Shown here piece by piece: positions 1-9,152 of a stretch of 64,000 bases of DNA; the stretch's first letter is position 1, and every line of letters begins with the position of its first letter. Under the pieces are notes generated by a model that saw nothing but the letters and a program-made list of their open reading frames with translations, did no database searches and was not told the DNA's origin. Source of the stretch: Paenibacillus contaminans (GTDB taxonomy: Bacteria > Bacillota > Bacilli > Paenibacillales > NBRC-103111); NCBI RefSeq assembly GCF_003285015.1, contig NZ_QMFB01000005.1, positions 337,560 to 401,559 on the forward strand, written 5' to 3'. A program made the translations under genes and the position numbers.

Positions 1-177
1 AACAACCCCGGCTTCGACGGTCAGCACCGGCTGCCGGTTATTGCTGCTCCATTCCGCCACGCCGCTAATCAGCTTGACGACTATGAAGATCAATATAATG
101 ACAAACACGATCGGAAATAAAGTGCCAACGATCCCAAAGCCGCCGCCCATGCCGCCAAAACCGCCTATATCAACCAT
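1..177 (-). CDS. DUF2500 domain protein, 5' part only
   Basis: The gene runs off the left edge, so only the first 59 residues are visible. They show a Gly/Phe-rich start (MVDIGGFGGMGGG), one hydrophobic membrane segment (about residues 15-40) and then NNRQPVLTVEAGVV. That arrangement, a single N-terminal helix followed by a P-x-LTVEA-x-VV beta strand, is characteristic of the DUF2500 family, small membrane-anchored proteins of unknown role. The ATG at 177 has a good GGAGGGG ribosome site just upstream (178-190). No function is assigned to the family. Confidence 0.72.
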   Translation of the reverse strand, partial: MVDIGGFGGMGGGFGIVGTLFPIVFVIILIFIVVKLISGVAEWSSNNRQPVLTVEAGVV

Positions 178-297
178 GCTATCCCCTCCGTTGCGCTAGC
201 TGCATTCCCCCTTTTCTTATAGTAGGCGGTTTTCCACGGAATTTCCAGTGCAGAAAAACTTACGATTAAATGCGAGCAACAAGCAGGAACGCTAGCC

Positions 298-2544
298 CTA
301 CCTCGAAAACCTAGCTCCCCCATACCGGACCACGCAGCCGTACAACTCACCCGACGCGACGCACAGGCAATCTTCGGTTGGATCGTAGGCGAGGCAGGAA
401 ATATAATGAATGCACGCCCATTCCGAGTCGATTTCCGACAGCCTAGCGTTATCCTTGATCACTCTCGGCCTGCCCAGATCCGTCAAGCCGCCGGCTTGCG
501 AAAAATAAAACACATGGCCGGCATCTCTGCCGCCGCCGTAAACCCCGGCTACCGCGTCGTCCGTCAGCCGAACGAACTGCCGGAGCTGTCCGCTGGAGTA
601 CAGCCTGCCGTACGAGATCGTGCGCCGAAGATCGGGCGACAAGCAGAACAACATGCCGTCGCTCGTTCCGGCTACGACCGTGCCGTCGGCCAAAACGGCG
701 CCTCCCGTTATCGCCGCACGGAACGCTTTTCCTCTTATGGACGGCGCCTTCACGGCCAGCGTTTCGCCGTTCGAGGCGACAAGATCATATACGACGATTT
801 CGTCGTTGCAACCGGAAAGCAAAATCCGCCGATCGTCCAGCCTAATAATCGCCGCGTCTTCGGCCGCTTGGAGGCGGACGCCGTCCAATTGGCGCAAAGC
901 GCCCGCGGCAATGTCGAATACGTATACGGCGCCGTCGCGATCGCTTGCCAGCAGGGTTCCCTCATCGAGAGCAAAATGAAGCCTAGCAAAAGCGGCTCCA
1001 GCCGGAAACGGTGCCGACTGCCGGCAGTCTCCCGTTATAACATTGATGAATACGATGTGGCCGTCCGTCGTAAGGACAGCGATCGTATCGCCGCTCATAT
1101 CCGCACAGAATACCGGAGCGCCCCCCTCATAAACGGCTTCGCTGCGCAAAGGCGTTTCACCCATATAATCGGCAACCGTCAAGTACACCTTTTCCTTGCC
1201 GCTTATGCAGTACAGCTTGCCGTCTATCGCACGCATATGGCGGACCCCCGTATTTTTCCACGCCATATGGCGGTGCAGCGGCAGCGTCCGGATCGTCTCC
1301 GCTTCGATGTGCATGTATGCCGCGCTTCCGACCAGGTTCCAATCCGGCTCGACATACGGCTTGAAGTCCGCTGCAGGGGCATCTTCGCCCGGCGGCTCCA
1401 GCTTGCCCGCATCAACCGTCAAAACGTACGGCGAAAACTCCCCGCATACGTCGACCATATGCAGCCGGCCGTCCCGGTCGAATATCATCTCGCAAATATA
1501 TTGTGAAGCTTTTCCTTGTGGAACGATCAATCCGAGATTTTCGGGCTTCCCGCCGCGTAAAATATCCCATCTGACCAGCCGGAGCGGCAAATCCTCGTCA
1601 TAGGTTTTTAGCCCGTAGTAGATGACGAAGCCGGCGTCCGCGGCCAATCCACCGATCAAATAAGGCTTTTCCGGCTGCTGTCCCGGTAGATGAATATGTC
1701 CGTGTCTCGTAACCTCCAGCGTCTCGGGATCCAGCTCGATCATTTCCCCGTCAACGTTGTTGGCGAGCAGCAGCGTATCTCTAGGCGTACTAAGCGCAAA
1801 AATAAACTGCCGCCGATACTTCGTGCCGTTCGGAGACTCGAAACACACCTTCAAATCCTCGATCTCGTCCCGCTCCGGATCGTACCGCCACAGCTCTCCC
1901 GTATAGGAGCTCCCATATAGGCGTCCCTTCGCATCCTTCGCCAGCCGGCACGAGGAAAATTCGGTTACTTTTCCGTAATCCTTCACCTCGTTCGTTTCCA
2001 AGTCCAGCCTGTAAAAATGCCCCCGCATATACCCGAGAAAATAGTAATACCGGGGATCATTCCCCAGCATGCCGCCGTAAATACTCTCCCTCGGGACCGG
2101 GATTCCTTTCACCTGCACCTCGTTCGTGTCGGGATCAACGATCATCAGGATGGAGCCGGGATAGCCTTCCCACGGATGCTCGTAGTGCTGCTCGTACATC
2201 CACTGCTTATGTCCGGGCGCGGGAGCCGTATTATGCGTCGCCATAATAAGCTTGCCGTCCGGCATGAAATCGATGCTTGTATGGATTTTGCTCGGCGGCA
2301 TTTGCTCGGGATCAACGATCCATATTTTGGCCACGTCAAACATGAGCCGCAGCGCTCCCGTTTCCGGGGAATACTCGTAGAGCAGCGCCGTCAACGGTTT
2401 TTCGTTCTCGCCGCAAACGCTGATATACCAGCGGTCATCCGGGGATTTTTGAAAATCCCATACCGCATTATGCCCGTTCTCGTTCGGCAGCTGTACGAAC
2501 CTCGTGTGCCGTTCCGGCAGCGCCGCCAGCAAGTTGTGCTCCAT
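298..2544 (-). CDS. predicted beta-propeller protein, 748 aa
   Basis: No exact family is recognised. The sequence is built of repeated beta-strand blades such as YEYSPETGALR, LDLETNEVKDYG, YDPERDEIEDL and LDPETLEVTRHG, each a D-P-E-T-x-x-V turn followed by a strand. This is typical of WD40/SMP-30-like propellers. No signal peptide is seen, so it is probably cytoplasmic. The ATG at 2544 is preferred over an in-frame start 30 bases upstream because GCGGAGGAAACGACG lies directly before it. It is the last minus-strand gene of a sugar-uptake cassette, 579 bases beyond the FAD oxidoreductase, so it may be separately transcribed. A role in carbohydrate or uronate handling is inference from neighbours only. 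Confidence 0.7.
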   Translation of the reverse strand: MEHNLLAALPERHTRFVQLPNENGHNAVWDFQKSPDDRWYISVCGENEKPLTALLYEYSPETGALRLMFDVAKIWIVDPEQMPPSKIHTSIDFMPDGKLIMATHNTAPAPGHKQWMYEQHYEHPWEGYPGSILMIVDPDTNEVQVKGIPVPRESIYGGMLGNDPRYYYFLGYMRGHFYRLDLETNEVKDYGKVTEFSSCRLAKDAKGRLYGSSYTGELWRYDPERDEIEDLKVCFESPNGTKYRRQFIFALSTPRDTLLLANNVDGEMIELDPETLEVTRHGHIHLPGQQPEKPYLIGGLAADAGFVIYYGLKTYDEDLPLRLVRWDILRGGKPENLGLIVPQGKASQYICEMIFDRDGRLHMVDVCGEFSPYVLTVDAGKLEPPGEDAPAADFKPYVEPDWNLVGSAAYMHIEAETIRTLPLHRHMAWKNTGVRHMRAIDGKLYCISGKEKVYLTVADYMGETPLRSEAVYEGGAPVFCADMSGDTIAVLTTDGHIVFINVITGDCRQSAPFPAGAAFARLHFALDEGTLLASDRDGAVYVFDIAAGALRQLDGVRLQAAEDAAIIRLDDRRILLSGCNDEIVVYDLVASNGETLAVKAPSIRGKAFRAAITGGAVLADGTVVAGTSDGMLFCLSPDLRRTISYGRLYSSGQLRQFVRLTDDAVAGVYGGGRDAGHVFYFSQAGGLTDLGRPRVIKDNARLSEIDSEWACIHYISCLAYDPTEDCLCVASGELYGCVVRYGGARFSR

Positions 2545-3123
2545 CGTCGTTTCCTCCGCGATCTTAATTAGCAATCAATATAAATAACACGTAAGGCGTC
2601 CTTTAAGACGCCCTGGGCTTTTTACTCGCGAACTATCGGTACACCTTACATCACACTGGGGGTTTTCCTCAAAACCATACAAGGCCTCATCATTTAGGCC
2701 AAAGGCGAGTAGGATCTCATCAGTTCACGCCGAAGCCGAAAATGTGTATGAAAAATTGCATACATTTTGTCGTTCCAAGGTAAGTTCGACGATTCTATTC
2801 GAAAAATCATATATATTGGGTCAATCTGCATAAAACCCGACGAATCTATATGAAATTTCGCATACAATTGACCGTTCCCAGCCAATACCGCCACTTAAAA
2901 AGGAAGCCGCGTCCCGGCACACCGTAAACGCCGTCCAACTGGCATCGCTCTCCCTTTTCCCGCAGCAATCGGCTTCTTTTCCGCACCGCGCGACTCCCGG
3001 CGCGCGGTGCTCGGTCACGCGTCGGCTGTCAAACCTCGTGCGGCCGCTGTTCCATCTACTCGTACACTTCGGCACACTATTCGTCGTTCCTGACTGGACG
3101 GGCAGTTTAACCGCCCGATGCGC
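2545..3123. other. 579-bp gap: degenerate repeats and hairpins
   Basis: No convincing gene is seen. From 2730 to 2885 there are three degenerate, roughly 60-bp AT-rich copies built around tctatatgaaatttcgcata followed by gaccgttccca. A hairpin, aaggcgtc/gacgcc, lies at 2593-2613. A GC hairpin cgggcag/ccgcccg lies at 3098-3116, just after the FAD oxidoreductase stop, but has no clear T-run. Bases 3008-3036 match the right flank of the 15-bp array at 13498-13526 with one mismatch. Confidence 0.55.
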
Positions 3124-5715
3124 TCAGTCCTCATAGCATCGGACCTCGTAGATCGCCGCCGACGGGTCGCCGTTCGTCGCAAGGACCGTTATTCGCAGCA
3201 GATCGGTACAAACGGGCCGCTCGAGCACGATCGTCCGACGGCGCTGGTAGTTGCCGCCAAGCATCCCTGCCTCGGTCCAGCGGCCGTCTACCCAAGCTTC
3301 CATCGTAATGTCCTTGGGGCATTGCGGGTCTCGGTAAAGCGCCGGGTAGCTCCGGTAATCGCGCAGAAGTTGGCCGGGGAAGGTCAGCTCGACCCTGCCG
3401 ATGCGAACCGGCTTCTCCCACGCAAGCTCCAGCCATTGCGGCAGCGGGAGCGCCGGATCGGAGCGCCAGAGGCCCGGGCTCCGGTACGGGCGGGTCACGC
3501 CGTTCAGGACGCTGGCCGCGCTATAGCACGCCTGTGCCGGTTCGATTCGGAAGTTCATCGTCACGCCCTGACCAAAACGTCGCATAAGCCCGTTCCCAAG
3601 CTCGTAGGCACTGACGTGGCCGGGCTCGATCGCGGCGGCGGCATGCCAGCGGACGTTCGGATTGGCGAGCAGATCCAGCCGCACGTAGCTTCCGCGCAGC
3701 GCCGAAACGTCTACGCCGGCATGCCACTCCTCCCAACAGCCGATACCGGTCCGCACTTCGAGAACGGCGCTGGCAAGCGGCTTCCCGGGCTCTACCCGGT
3801 AGTCCCATAGGTGCTCGACCGCGTACAGCCGGGCTTCGACCTGCTGCGGCGTGTCCGCATCGTTATCGAGGCAAACGGCCAGCCGCTCTATACGATCCGC
3901 ACCGACGGCAATCCACTGGCCGCGCCGCTGCGCAAGCGGCTCCGCTATAGGCCGCTCCGCCACTGCAGCCGGCTGTTCCGCTTCCGAAGCCAGCCTCACT
4001 GGACCCGCTTCCGGCTGTTCCGCTTCCGCTACTAGTCTCTCCGGACACGCTTCCGGCTGTTCCATTCCCGCAGCCGGTCTCTCAGGACCCGCATCCGGCT
4101 GTTCCGCTTCCGCTACCAGCCTCTCAGGACCCGCTTCCGGCTGTTCCGCTTCCGCAGCCGGTCTCTCAGGACCCACTGCCGGCTGTTCCGCTTCCGCTAC
4201 CGGCCGCCCCGGCTCGCCCGCGGCCGTGCCCGCAGCAGCAGCGCCTGCGGGCTCGCAGCCGGCAAGCAGCGCTTCGCTGCTCGCGCGTACGGCTGCGGAC
4301 CGCGCCAAGTCGCGCGGATCCTCGTTCGCCGCGTTCGGCAGGAAGCAGCCGTCGCGAAGCAGCGCCTGCTGCACGTCGCGGATCGCCCGCTCAGGCACAT
4401 CGCGCACGGGGATGCCGGCGCGAACGGCAATCGCCGCCGCCGTCCCGGCGGCCTGGCCCATCAGCGCCGTCGTGCCCATCACGCGCACCGTGCCGAGCGC
4501 CGCATGCGTGACGCTGACGTTGCGCCCCGCCATCATCAGATTGCTCATGCCTTTGGCAATCAATATTCGCAGCGGAATGCCGTACGGGCCCACATAGCTT
4601 TTGGCCATGTAAGAGCCGGAGCCGGTCGCTTGATTGCCTTCGACGGCCGCCTTTTCGCTGAATGAAGCGAGCAGACCTCCCGGCTCATGCAGGTCGATGA
4701 ACCAGCCGCCGTAAGCGACTTCGTCGTCAAACACCGTTTTCCGCAGCGGATCGTGCTCGGTCATGAAATAGTCGCCGATAATGCGGCGGCTTTCCCTCTT
4801 GCCCGGCACCTGGCCGATCCAATCGAGCGCGTAGGTGGACGCTTCCTCATTGAGACGCGGATCGCGGTTTTTAATCCAGTCCCAAACGCCGAGCACATGC
4901 CGGGTCAGCTCATGCCGAAGCCGCTCATTGTCGTAAATCGTATGCCAGGGCACGGACAGCTCGATCCACCAAAAACCGCTCCGCGGGTCGGCCGGCCATC
5001 TCCCCTGCTTATAGAAGAAATCCGGATTGTCGTAGCGAACCGCCCAATCCGGCGCCGTAAACGGCACGGGACGCCCCGTATCCTTCGCTTTAAAATGAAT
5101 CGAATTCCCCATGACCGCCGCGCTGGCTTCCTCCGGCGCGTGAGGCTCGCCGAATTCCCAGCGGCCTTCCGTCCCCATACGCCATTCGCAGCCGGCAAGC
5201 GCTGCCACGACTCCATCGCCGGTGCAGTCGATAAACGTGTCCGCCAGAAGCGTCAACTCGGTCTCGGCATGGCTGACGCGGCCGATAACGGCATCGACCG
5301 TTTTCTCGTCGCGTTTGCGCACATCGGTGATCGTCGTGTTAAGACGGAACGTAAGATTCGGCGTCGACATCGCCATGTCGTACAGCACCATGTCCCAAAC
5401 ACTGTTGATCCAGCCGTTGTCGAACGTCGGATTTTCGTGATTGCACGCCCGCTCCTCGATCAGAAGCTCGGAAATAATGCCCGTTTCCCGCGCATAAGCG
5501 TGAAAGCTCGCCGCCCCCTGCGGAGGCACGCGAATTTCCGACGAGCTGTTGCCGCCGAACACCGGACGGTCCTGCACCAAACAAACCTGCGCCCCGTGAC
5601 GCGCAGCAGCGACGGCGGCGCAAAAACCCGCCAGCCCGCCGCCGCAAACGACGATATCATACCGCTCTTCGCTTGTGCGAAGAGCGGCTTCCTTTTGTCC
5701 TCCGATTGCGCTCAC
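3124..5715 (-). CDS. FAD-dependent oxidoreductase with repeat-expanded linker
   Basis: The N-terminus carries a dinucleotide-binding motif, VVCGGGLAGFCAAVAAARHG (GxGxxG, residues 25-30), then FGGNSSSEIR and a DCTGDGVVAALAGCEW block. These are typical of the FAD_oxidored (PF12831) family found in polysaccharide-utilisation loci. The C-terminal part (about 690-863) looks like a sugar-binding beta-sandwich. Between them, residues about 500-590 form six in-frame copies of a 14-residue unit, EQPEAGPERLVAEA (42 bp, 3955-4205), unlike anything catalytic. The GTG start overlaps the stop of the binding-protein gene (aaGTGAgc), implying translational coupling. The codons just after the start encode a perfect 11-bp hairpin. 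Substrate unknown. Confidence 0.85.
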   Translation of the reverse strand: MSAIGGQKEAALRTSEERYDIVVCGGGLAGFCAAVAAARHGAQVCLVQDRPVFGGNSSSEIRVPPQGAASFHAYARETGIISELLIEERACNHENPTFDNGWINSVWDMVLYDMAMSTPNLTFRLNTTITDVRKRDEKTVDAVIGRVSHAETELTLLADTFIDCTGDGVVAALAGCEWRMGTEGRWEFGEPHAPEEASAAVMGNSIHFKAKDTGRPVPFTAPDWAVRYDNPDFFYKQGRWPADPRSGFWWIELSVPWHTIYDNERLRHELTRHVLGVWDWIKNRDPRLNEEASTYALDWIGQVPGKRESRRIIGDYFMTEHDPLRKTVFDDEVAYGGWFIDLHEPGGLLASFSEKAAVEGNQATGSGSYMAKSYVGPYGIPLRILIAKGMSNLMMAGRNVSVTHAALGTVRVMGTTALMGQAAGTAAAIAVRAGIPVRDVPERAIRDVQQALLRDGCFLPNAANEDPRDLARSAAVRASSEALLAGCEPAGAAAAGTAAGEPGRPVAEAEQPAVGPERPAAEAEQPEAGPERLVAEAEQPDAGPERPAAGMEQPEACPERLVAEAEQPEAGPVRLASEAEQPAAVAERPIAEPLAQRRGQWIAVGADRIERLAVCLDNDADTPQQVEARLYAVEHLWDYRVEPGKPLASAVLEVRTGIGCWEEWHAGVDVSALRGSYVRLDLLANPNVRWHAAAAIEPGHVSAYELGNGLMRRFGQGVTMNFRIEPAQACYSAASVLNGVTRPYRSPGLWRSDPALPLPQWLELAWEKPVRIGRVELTFPGQLLRDYRSYPALYRDPQCPKDITMEAWVDGRWTEAGMLGGNYQRRRTIVLERPVCTDLLRITVLATNGDPSAAIYEVRCYED
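3955..4205. repeat. 42-bp minisatellite inside FAD oxidoreductase gene
   Basis: Six in-frame tandem copies encode the unit EQPxAGPERxxAEA. The DNA core on the plus strand is ccggctgttccgcttccgc. The variants stay in frame and differ mainly at Ala/Val/Leu/Pro positions, so the stretch acts as a flexible acidic Pro/Glu linker. Confidence 0.85.
5661..5686 (-). promoter_or_regulatory. perfect 11-bp hairpin at start of FAD oxidoreductase gene
   Basis: Arms CCGCTCTTCGC and GCGAAGAGCGG flank a 4-base loop (ACAA), about 30 bases inside the coding region and immediately after the binding-protein stop. No T-run follows, so it is not a standard terminator. It could protect the upstream mRNA or damp expression of the distal gene; that is inference. 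Confidence 0.6.
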
Positions 5716-7238
5716 TTGACGTACCCCAAATCTTTCAGCGTTTTCTCCGCTTGCTGCAGGCGTGCAGGCAGATTGAATTTCGAATTGAGCGTTTTGACGT
5801 ATTCGTCGAAGTCCGAAAGCGGACGCTTGCTATACAAGAACTTCACAAGCTCTTCATACTCGTAGCGTTCATCCACGACGACCTGCTCGGGAAGCGGTAC
5901 GAATTCGGAATATACGAGGATGCGCGGCTGGTTTTTGGCAAAATCTATTTCCTTCTCCTGCTTCGGAAACTTCGTTTTCAAATAGTCCATCTCATTACGT
6001 CCCGTCAATTGCACCTGCCAGGCGTAGGCGGTTTCCGACATGGCCGGCAAAGCGACCGCTTTTCCGTTCTCCATCTTGTAATGAGTGCCTTCCACGCCGT
6101 AGTTGACGGTAAGCTGCCCTTTGCCCGGTTCGGTAATGTAATTGATATATTCCAAAATCTTATCCAGCTTCTCCGGCTGCTTCTCCAGCGATTTGGAGAG
6201 CGCGATCATCGCAGGGTTGCGGCCGACGTCCCAGATGCCTTGGTATTTCCCGCCCGGCCCGGTAAGAGCGTCAAGCTGGACCCATTCGGCATTCGGATTG
6301 ATTTTTTTGTACGTCTCTTTCGTCGCGTCCGTGGCGATGGACGGCCAGCCGATATAAATGACGCCCGCTTGCCCTTTGAACGCTTTTTCGATCGGGTTTT
6401 TGTTCGTCATGATTTCCGGATCGACGGCGCCGGAAGCAATCAGGTCGGCAATGTACGTAAGCGCTTGCTTCGTGGCCGGATCGGTCGTCGAATACACAAC
6501 CTTGTTGTCTCGGATCATATAATGGCCCGGGTCCGCTACGCCGAACGCAGTGAACAGCGCGCTGAATGCCGGAAGATCGGCGCCGGTCAAGCCGAACGTG
6601 TCTTTTTTGCCGTTGCCGTCAGGGTCCTGCTCGGTGAACGCTTGCAGCACCTTCTTGAACTCCTCGACCGTTTTGGGAGTCTCCAGGTTCAGTTTTTTCA
6701 GCCAGTCGGCGCGAATCCAGTAGCTCGTCATCGGAATGTCCGGACGTTTGGCGATGCCGTACAGCTTGCCGTCGACCTTGCCTTTGTTCCAGTCCGTATC
6801 CGTGTAAGTCTTTTTCAAATTCGGCAATTTATCGAGGTATTTGTCTAACTCCAGCAGCACGCCCTGCTTCGCGAACGTCTGGATGTTCGTTTTGACGACC
6901 CCGAACACGTCGGGCGGCGTACCGCCGGCTATCTTTGTGTTGAGCACCTGATTGTATTCCTGGACGCCGATATTGAAATCCATCTGCATGTTCAAATCCT
7001 TGTTGAGCTGCTGCAGGATCGGATCTTTGTCCGGCGCCGGATTGCCGCCGCTGCCCGGGATGAAAACCGAAAATTTGACCGGATCCTTCTTCGGTGTCGC
7101 AGTTGGAGACGCGCTGGCAGCCGCAGTCTGCGCCGGCGACGGGGAAGCCGTCTCTTTCGTCCCCCCGCCGCTGCAACCCGCAACCAAAGCTCCGGCGCCA
7201 ACAAGCAGCGCCACCATGCCTTTCGTCTTTCTTTTCAT
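5712..7238 (-). CDS. extracellular solute-binding lipoprotein of sugar ABC transporter
   Basis: A lipoprotein signal peptide ends in the lipobox LVAGC (Cys22), followed by a Ser/Thr/Ala-rich tether. The remainder (PVKFSVFIPGSGGNPAPDKD..., with WIRADWLKKLNLETPKTVEE) is typical of the large (about 500 aa) LplA/YtcQ-type binding proteins of Paenibacillaceae. It should sit on the outer membrane face and deliver an oligosaccharide to the permease pair encoded just upstream. The ATG is preceded by GAGAGGCGG. It lies 33 bases after the second permease and overlaps the FAD oxidoreductase start, so these are one operon. Ligand unknown; no ATPase is encoded here, so a shared MsmX-type ATPase is likely. 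Confidence 0.92.
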   Translation of the reverse strand: MKRKTKGMVALLVGAGALVAGCSGGGTKETASPSPAQTAAASASPTATPKKDPVKFSVFIPGSGGNPAPDKDPILQQLNKDLNMQMDFNIGVQEYNQVLNTKIAGGTPPDVFGVVKTNIQTFAKQGVLLELDKYLDKLPNLKKTYTDTDWNKGKVDGKLYGIAKRPDIPMTSYWIRADWLKKLNLETPKTVEEFKKVLQAFTEQDPDGNGKKDTFGLTGADLPAFSALFTAFGVADPGHYMIRDNKVVYSTTDPATKQALTYIADLIASGAVDPEIMTNKNPIEKAFKGQAGVIYIGWPSIATDATKETYKKINPNAEWVQLDALTGPGGKYQGIWDVGRNPAMIALSKSLEKQPEKLDKILEYINYITEPGKGQLTVNYGVEGTHYKMENGKAVALPAMSETAYAWQVQLTGRNEMDYLKTKFPKQEKEIDFAKNQPRILVYSEFVPLPEQVVVDERYEYEELVKFLYSKRPLSDFDEYVKTLNSKFNLPARLQQAEKTLKDLGYVK

Positions 7239-7271
7239 CGGTTGACCGCCTCTCTGAATCTTATTTTTATC

Positions 7272-8135
7272 TTAGCCCTTAATCGACCCCAGAAGCACGC
7301 CTTTCGTAAAATACTTCTGGATGAACGGGTAGATAACGAGAATCGGCAGCGCGGTCAGCACGACCGCCGCCATTTGCAAGGATACCGTCGGCAGCGTTTC
7401 CTCGATATTCTGCTGCTCGGGGCTCTCCGCAGCCGTCAATATGGCCCGCAGCATGACCTGCAGCGGATGCAGCTGTCGATCGCTGATGTAGATGATTGCT
7501 GCAAAAAACTCGTTCCAGTGCCCGACTGCGTAAAACAGCCCTACCGTCGCCATGATCGGCATCGATAACGGAAGCACGACGCGCAGAAGAATGCCGGTTT
7601 CGCTCGCACCGTCGATCCGGGCGGCTTCGTCCAAACTTTCCGGCAGCTGCTCGAAGAACGACTTCATAACGAGCAGGTTGAACGAGCCGATCGCGCTGGG
7701 CACGATCATCGCCCATACCGAATCGAGCAAACCCGTCTCCTTGACGATCAGATACGTCGGAATCATCCCGCCGCCGAACAGCGTGGTAAAGACGACTAGG
7801 AGCAGAAATACATTGCGGCCGGGCAAATACTTTTTGGTTAGCGGGTAGGCCATCAAGGACGTAAGCGCTAGATTGACGAGCGTACCGACGACCGTAATGA
7901 AGATGGTTACCGCATATGCCCGGGGAATGATATCGTCGCTCAGAAACGCTTTGTACGCGGCCAGCGTTATTTCCCGCGGAATAATGAGGAAGCCGCCGTG
8001 CTTGAGCACCTCGCTATACGGCGTCAAGGATACGCTGACGACATACAAAAGCGGAAAAATAATGCTGACAACGAGACCGATGAGTATGGTGTAGATAAAG
8101 GTTAAATAGAGCCGATCCTTCCAGTTGCCTACCAT
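7272..8135 (-). CDS. sugar ABC transporter permease, LplC type
   Basis: This is a 287-residue inner-membrane protein with six predicted helices. It carries the cytoplasmic EAA loop DEAARIDGASETGILLRVVL that docks the ATPase. The ending FIQKYFTKGVLLGSIKG is the usual C-terminus of LplC/YtcP-type CUT1 permeases. It overlaps the upstream LplB-type gene by seven bases and precedes the binding protein by 33 bases, so the three form a transporter operon. Substrate not determinable from sequence. Confidence 0.93.
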   Translation of the reverse strand: MVGNWKDRLYLTFIYTILIGLVVSIIFPLLYVVSVSLTPYSEVLKHGGFLIIPREITLAAYKAFLSDDIIPRAYAVTIFITVVGTLVNLALTSLMAYPLTKKYLPGRNVFLLLVVFTTLFGGGMIPTYLIVKETGLLDSVWAMIVPSAIGSFNLLVMKSFFEQLPESLDEAARIDGASETGILLRVVLPLSMPIMATVGLFYAVGHWNEFFAAIIYISDRQLHPLQVMLRAILTAAESPEQQNIEETLPTVSLQMAAVVLTALPILVIYPFIQKYFTKGVLLGSIKG

Positions 8136-9091
8136 ATGGCACCTCCCCAGCGTTTGGCCAGCCGGTTCGCGCCGATGATCAAGACGAGGCCGATCAGCGA
8201 TTTGAACAAGCCGACCGCCGTTGCCAGACTGAAGGCCATTTGTTCAAGGCCCGTACGGAACACCCAGGTATCGATAATGTCGGCGACGGGGTAAACGTGA
8301 ACGTTGTACATGATGTAAATTTGCTCGAAGCCGGCATCGAGAATATGGCCGAGCCGCAGGACAAGCAGCAGCAGAATCACGGCCCGTATGCCCGGCAGGG
8401 TAATATGCCACATCATGCGCAGCCTGCCCGCCCCGTCGCAGCGCGCCGCTTCATAAAGCGTCGGATCGATGCCCGCGATCGCGGCCAAATAAATGATGGC
8501 GCTCCAGCCTACGTGCTGCCATATGCCGGAGGTAACGAGCAGCGTGCGGAACCAGTCCGTAGACTGCAGGAACGGGATGGTCGTGCCGGTAAGCTCCTTG
8601 ACCCACTGATTGACCAAGCCGTCGGTTTGCGACAGCAGCGCGATCATGAGCCCGTAGACGATGACCATCGACAAAAAATGCGGCAAATAGCTGACGGTTT
8701 GCACGAACCTTTTGAAGAGGCTGTGCCTGACTTCGTTGAGCAATATAGCCAGGATGATGCCGGGCGGCATGCCCCAAACCAGCTTATATACGCTGATAAG
8801 GAACGTGTTGCTAAGCGTTTGCATGAAATACGGCGAGTCGTAAAACGCTTTGAAATGTTTGTACCACGGATCCGCCCAAGGGCTGTTCATGACTCCCTTG
8901 ATCACGTTATAGTCCTTGAACGCGATAACGACCCCGTACATGGGTCCGTATTGGTAAACGGCGTAATACAGCAGCCCGGGAAGCAGCATCAAATAGAGCG
9001 CTCTGTATCGCCAAACCTTTCCCCAGAACGACTGGCGTTTTGCGGGCAGCGGCTGTTTGAGGGCGGCTTCCGTCGTTTGCAGCTCCAGCAT
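8129..9091 (-). CDS. sugar ABC transporter permease, LplB type
   Basis: 320 residues. After a short polar N-terminus comes WRYRALYLMLLPGLLYYAVY, then FKDYNVIKGVMNSPW, a hallmark of LplB/YtcP-associated permeases. The EAA loop is YEAARCDGAGRLRMMWHITL. Six membrane helices are expected. The ATG follows AAAGGGGGGACCAC. It is the first gene of the transporter operon, about 690 bases downstream of the sensor-kinase gene. Its promoter region contains a -10-like TATAAT in the same 11-base context as the regulator gene promoter, suggesting common control. Confidence 0.93.
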   Translation of the reverse strand: MLELQTTEAALKQPLPAKRQSFWGKVWRYRALYLMLLPGLLYYAVYQYGPMYGVVIAFKDYNVIKGVMNSPWADPWYKHFKAFYDSPYFMQTLSNTFLISVYKLVWGMPPGIILAILLNEVRHSLFKRFVQTVSYLPHFLSMVIVYGLMIALLSQTDGLVNQWVKELTGTTIPFLQSTDWFRTLLVTSGIWQHVGWSAIIYLAAIAGIDPTLYEAARCDGAGRLRMMWHITLPGIRAVILLLLVLRLGHILDAGFEQIYIMYNVHVYPVADIIDTWVFRTGLEQMAFSLATAVGLFKSLIGLVLIIGANRLAKRWGGAIW

Positions 9092-9141
9092 GTGGTCCCC
9101 CCTTTTTGCGAGTGCTAGTGTGTTGTAAGAGCTTTCATAAG

Positions 9142-9152
9142 TAATTATAGCG
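9142..9152 (-). promoter_or_regulatory. candidate -10 region of the lplB-type operon
   Basis: On the minus strand the 11-mer CGCTATAATTA contains a perfect TATAAT about 50-60 bases before the ATG at 9091. The same 11-mer lies before the response-regulator gene (12276-12286). No good -35 box is visible at either, which fits promoters that need an activator. Inferred from sequence only. Confidence 0.5.

Noticed and set aside
2694..3075. Short minus-strand frames in the 2.5-3.1 kb gap
   Set aside because: They translate degenerate repeats and lack start signals.
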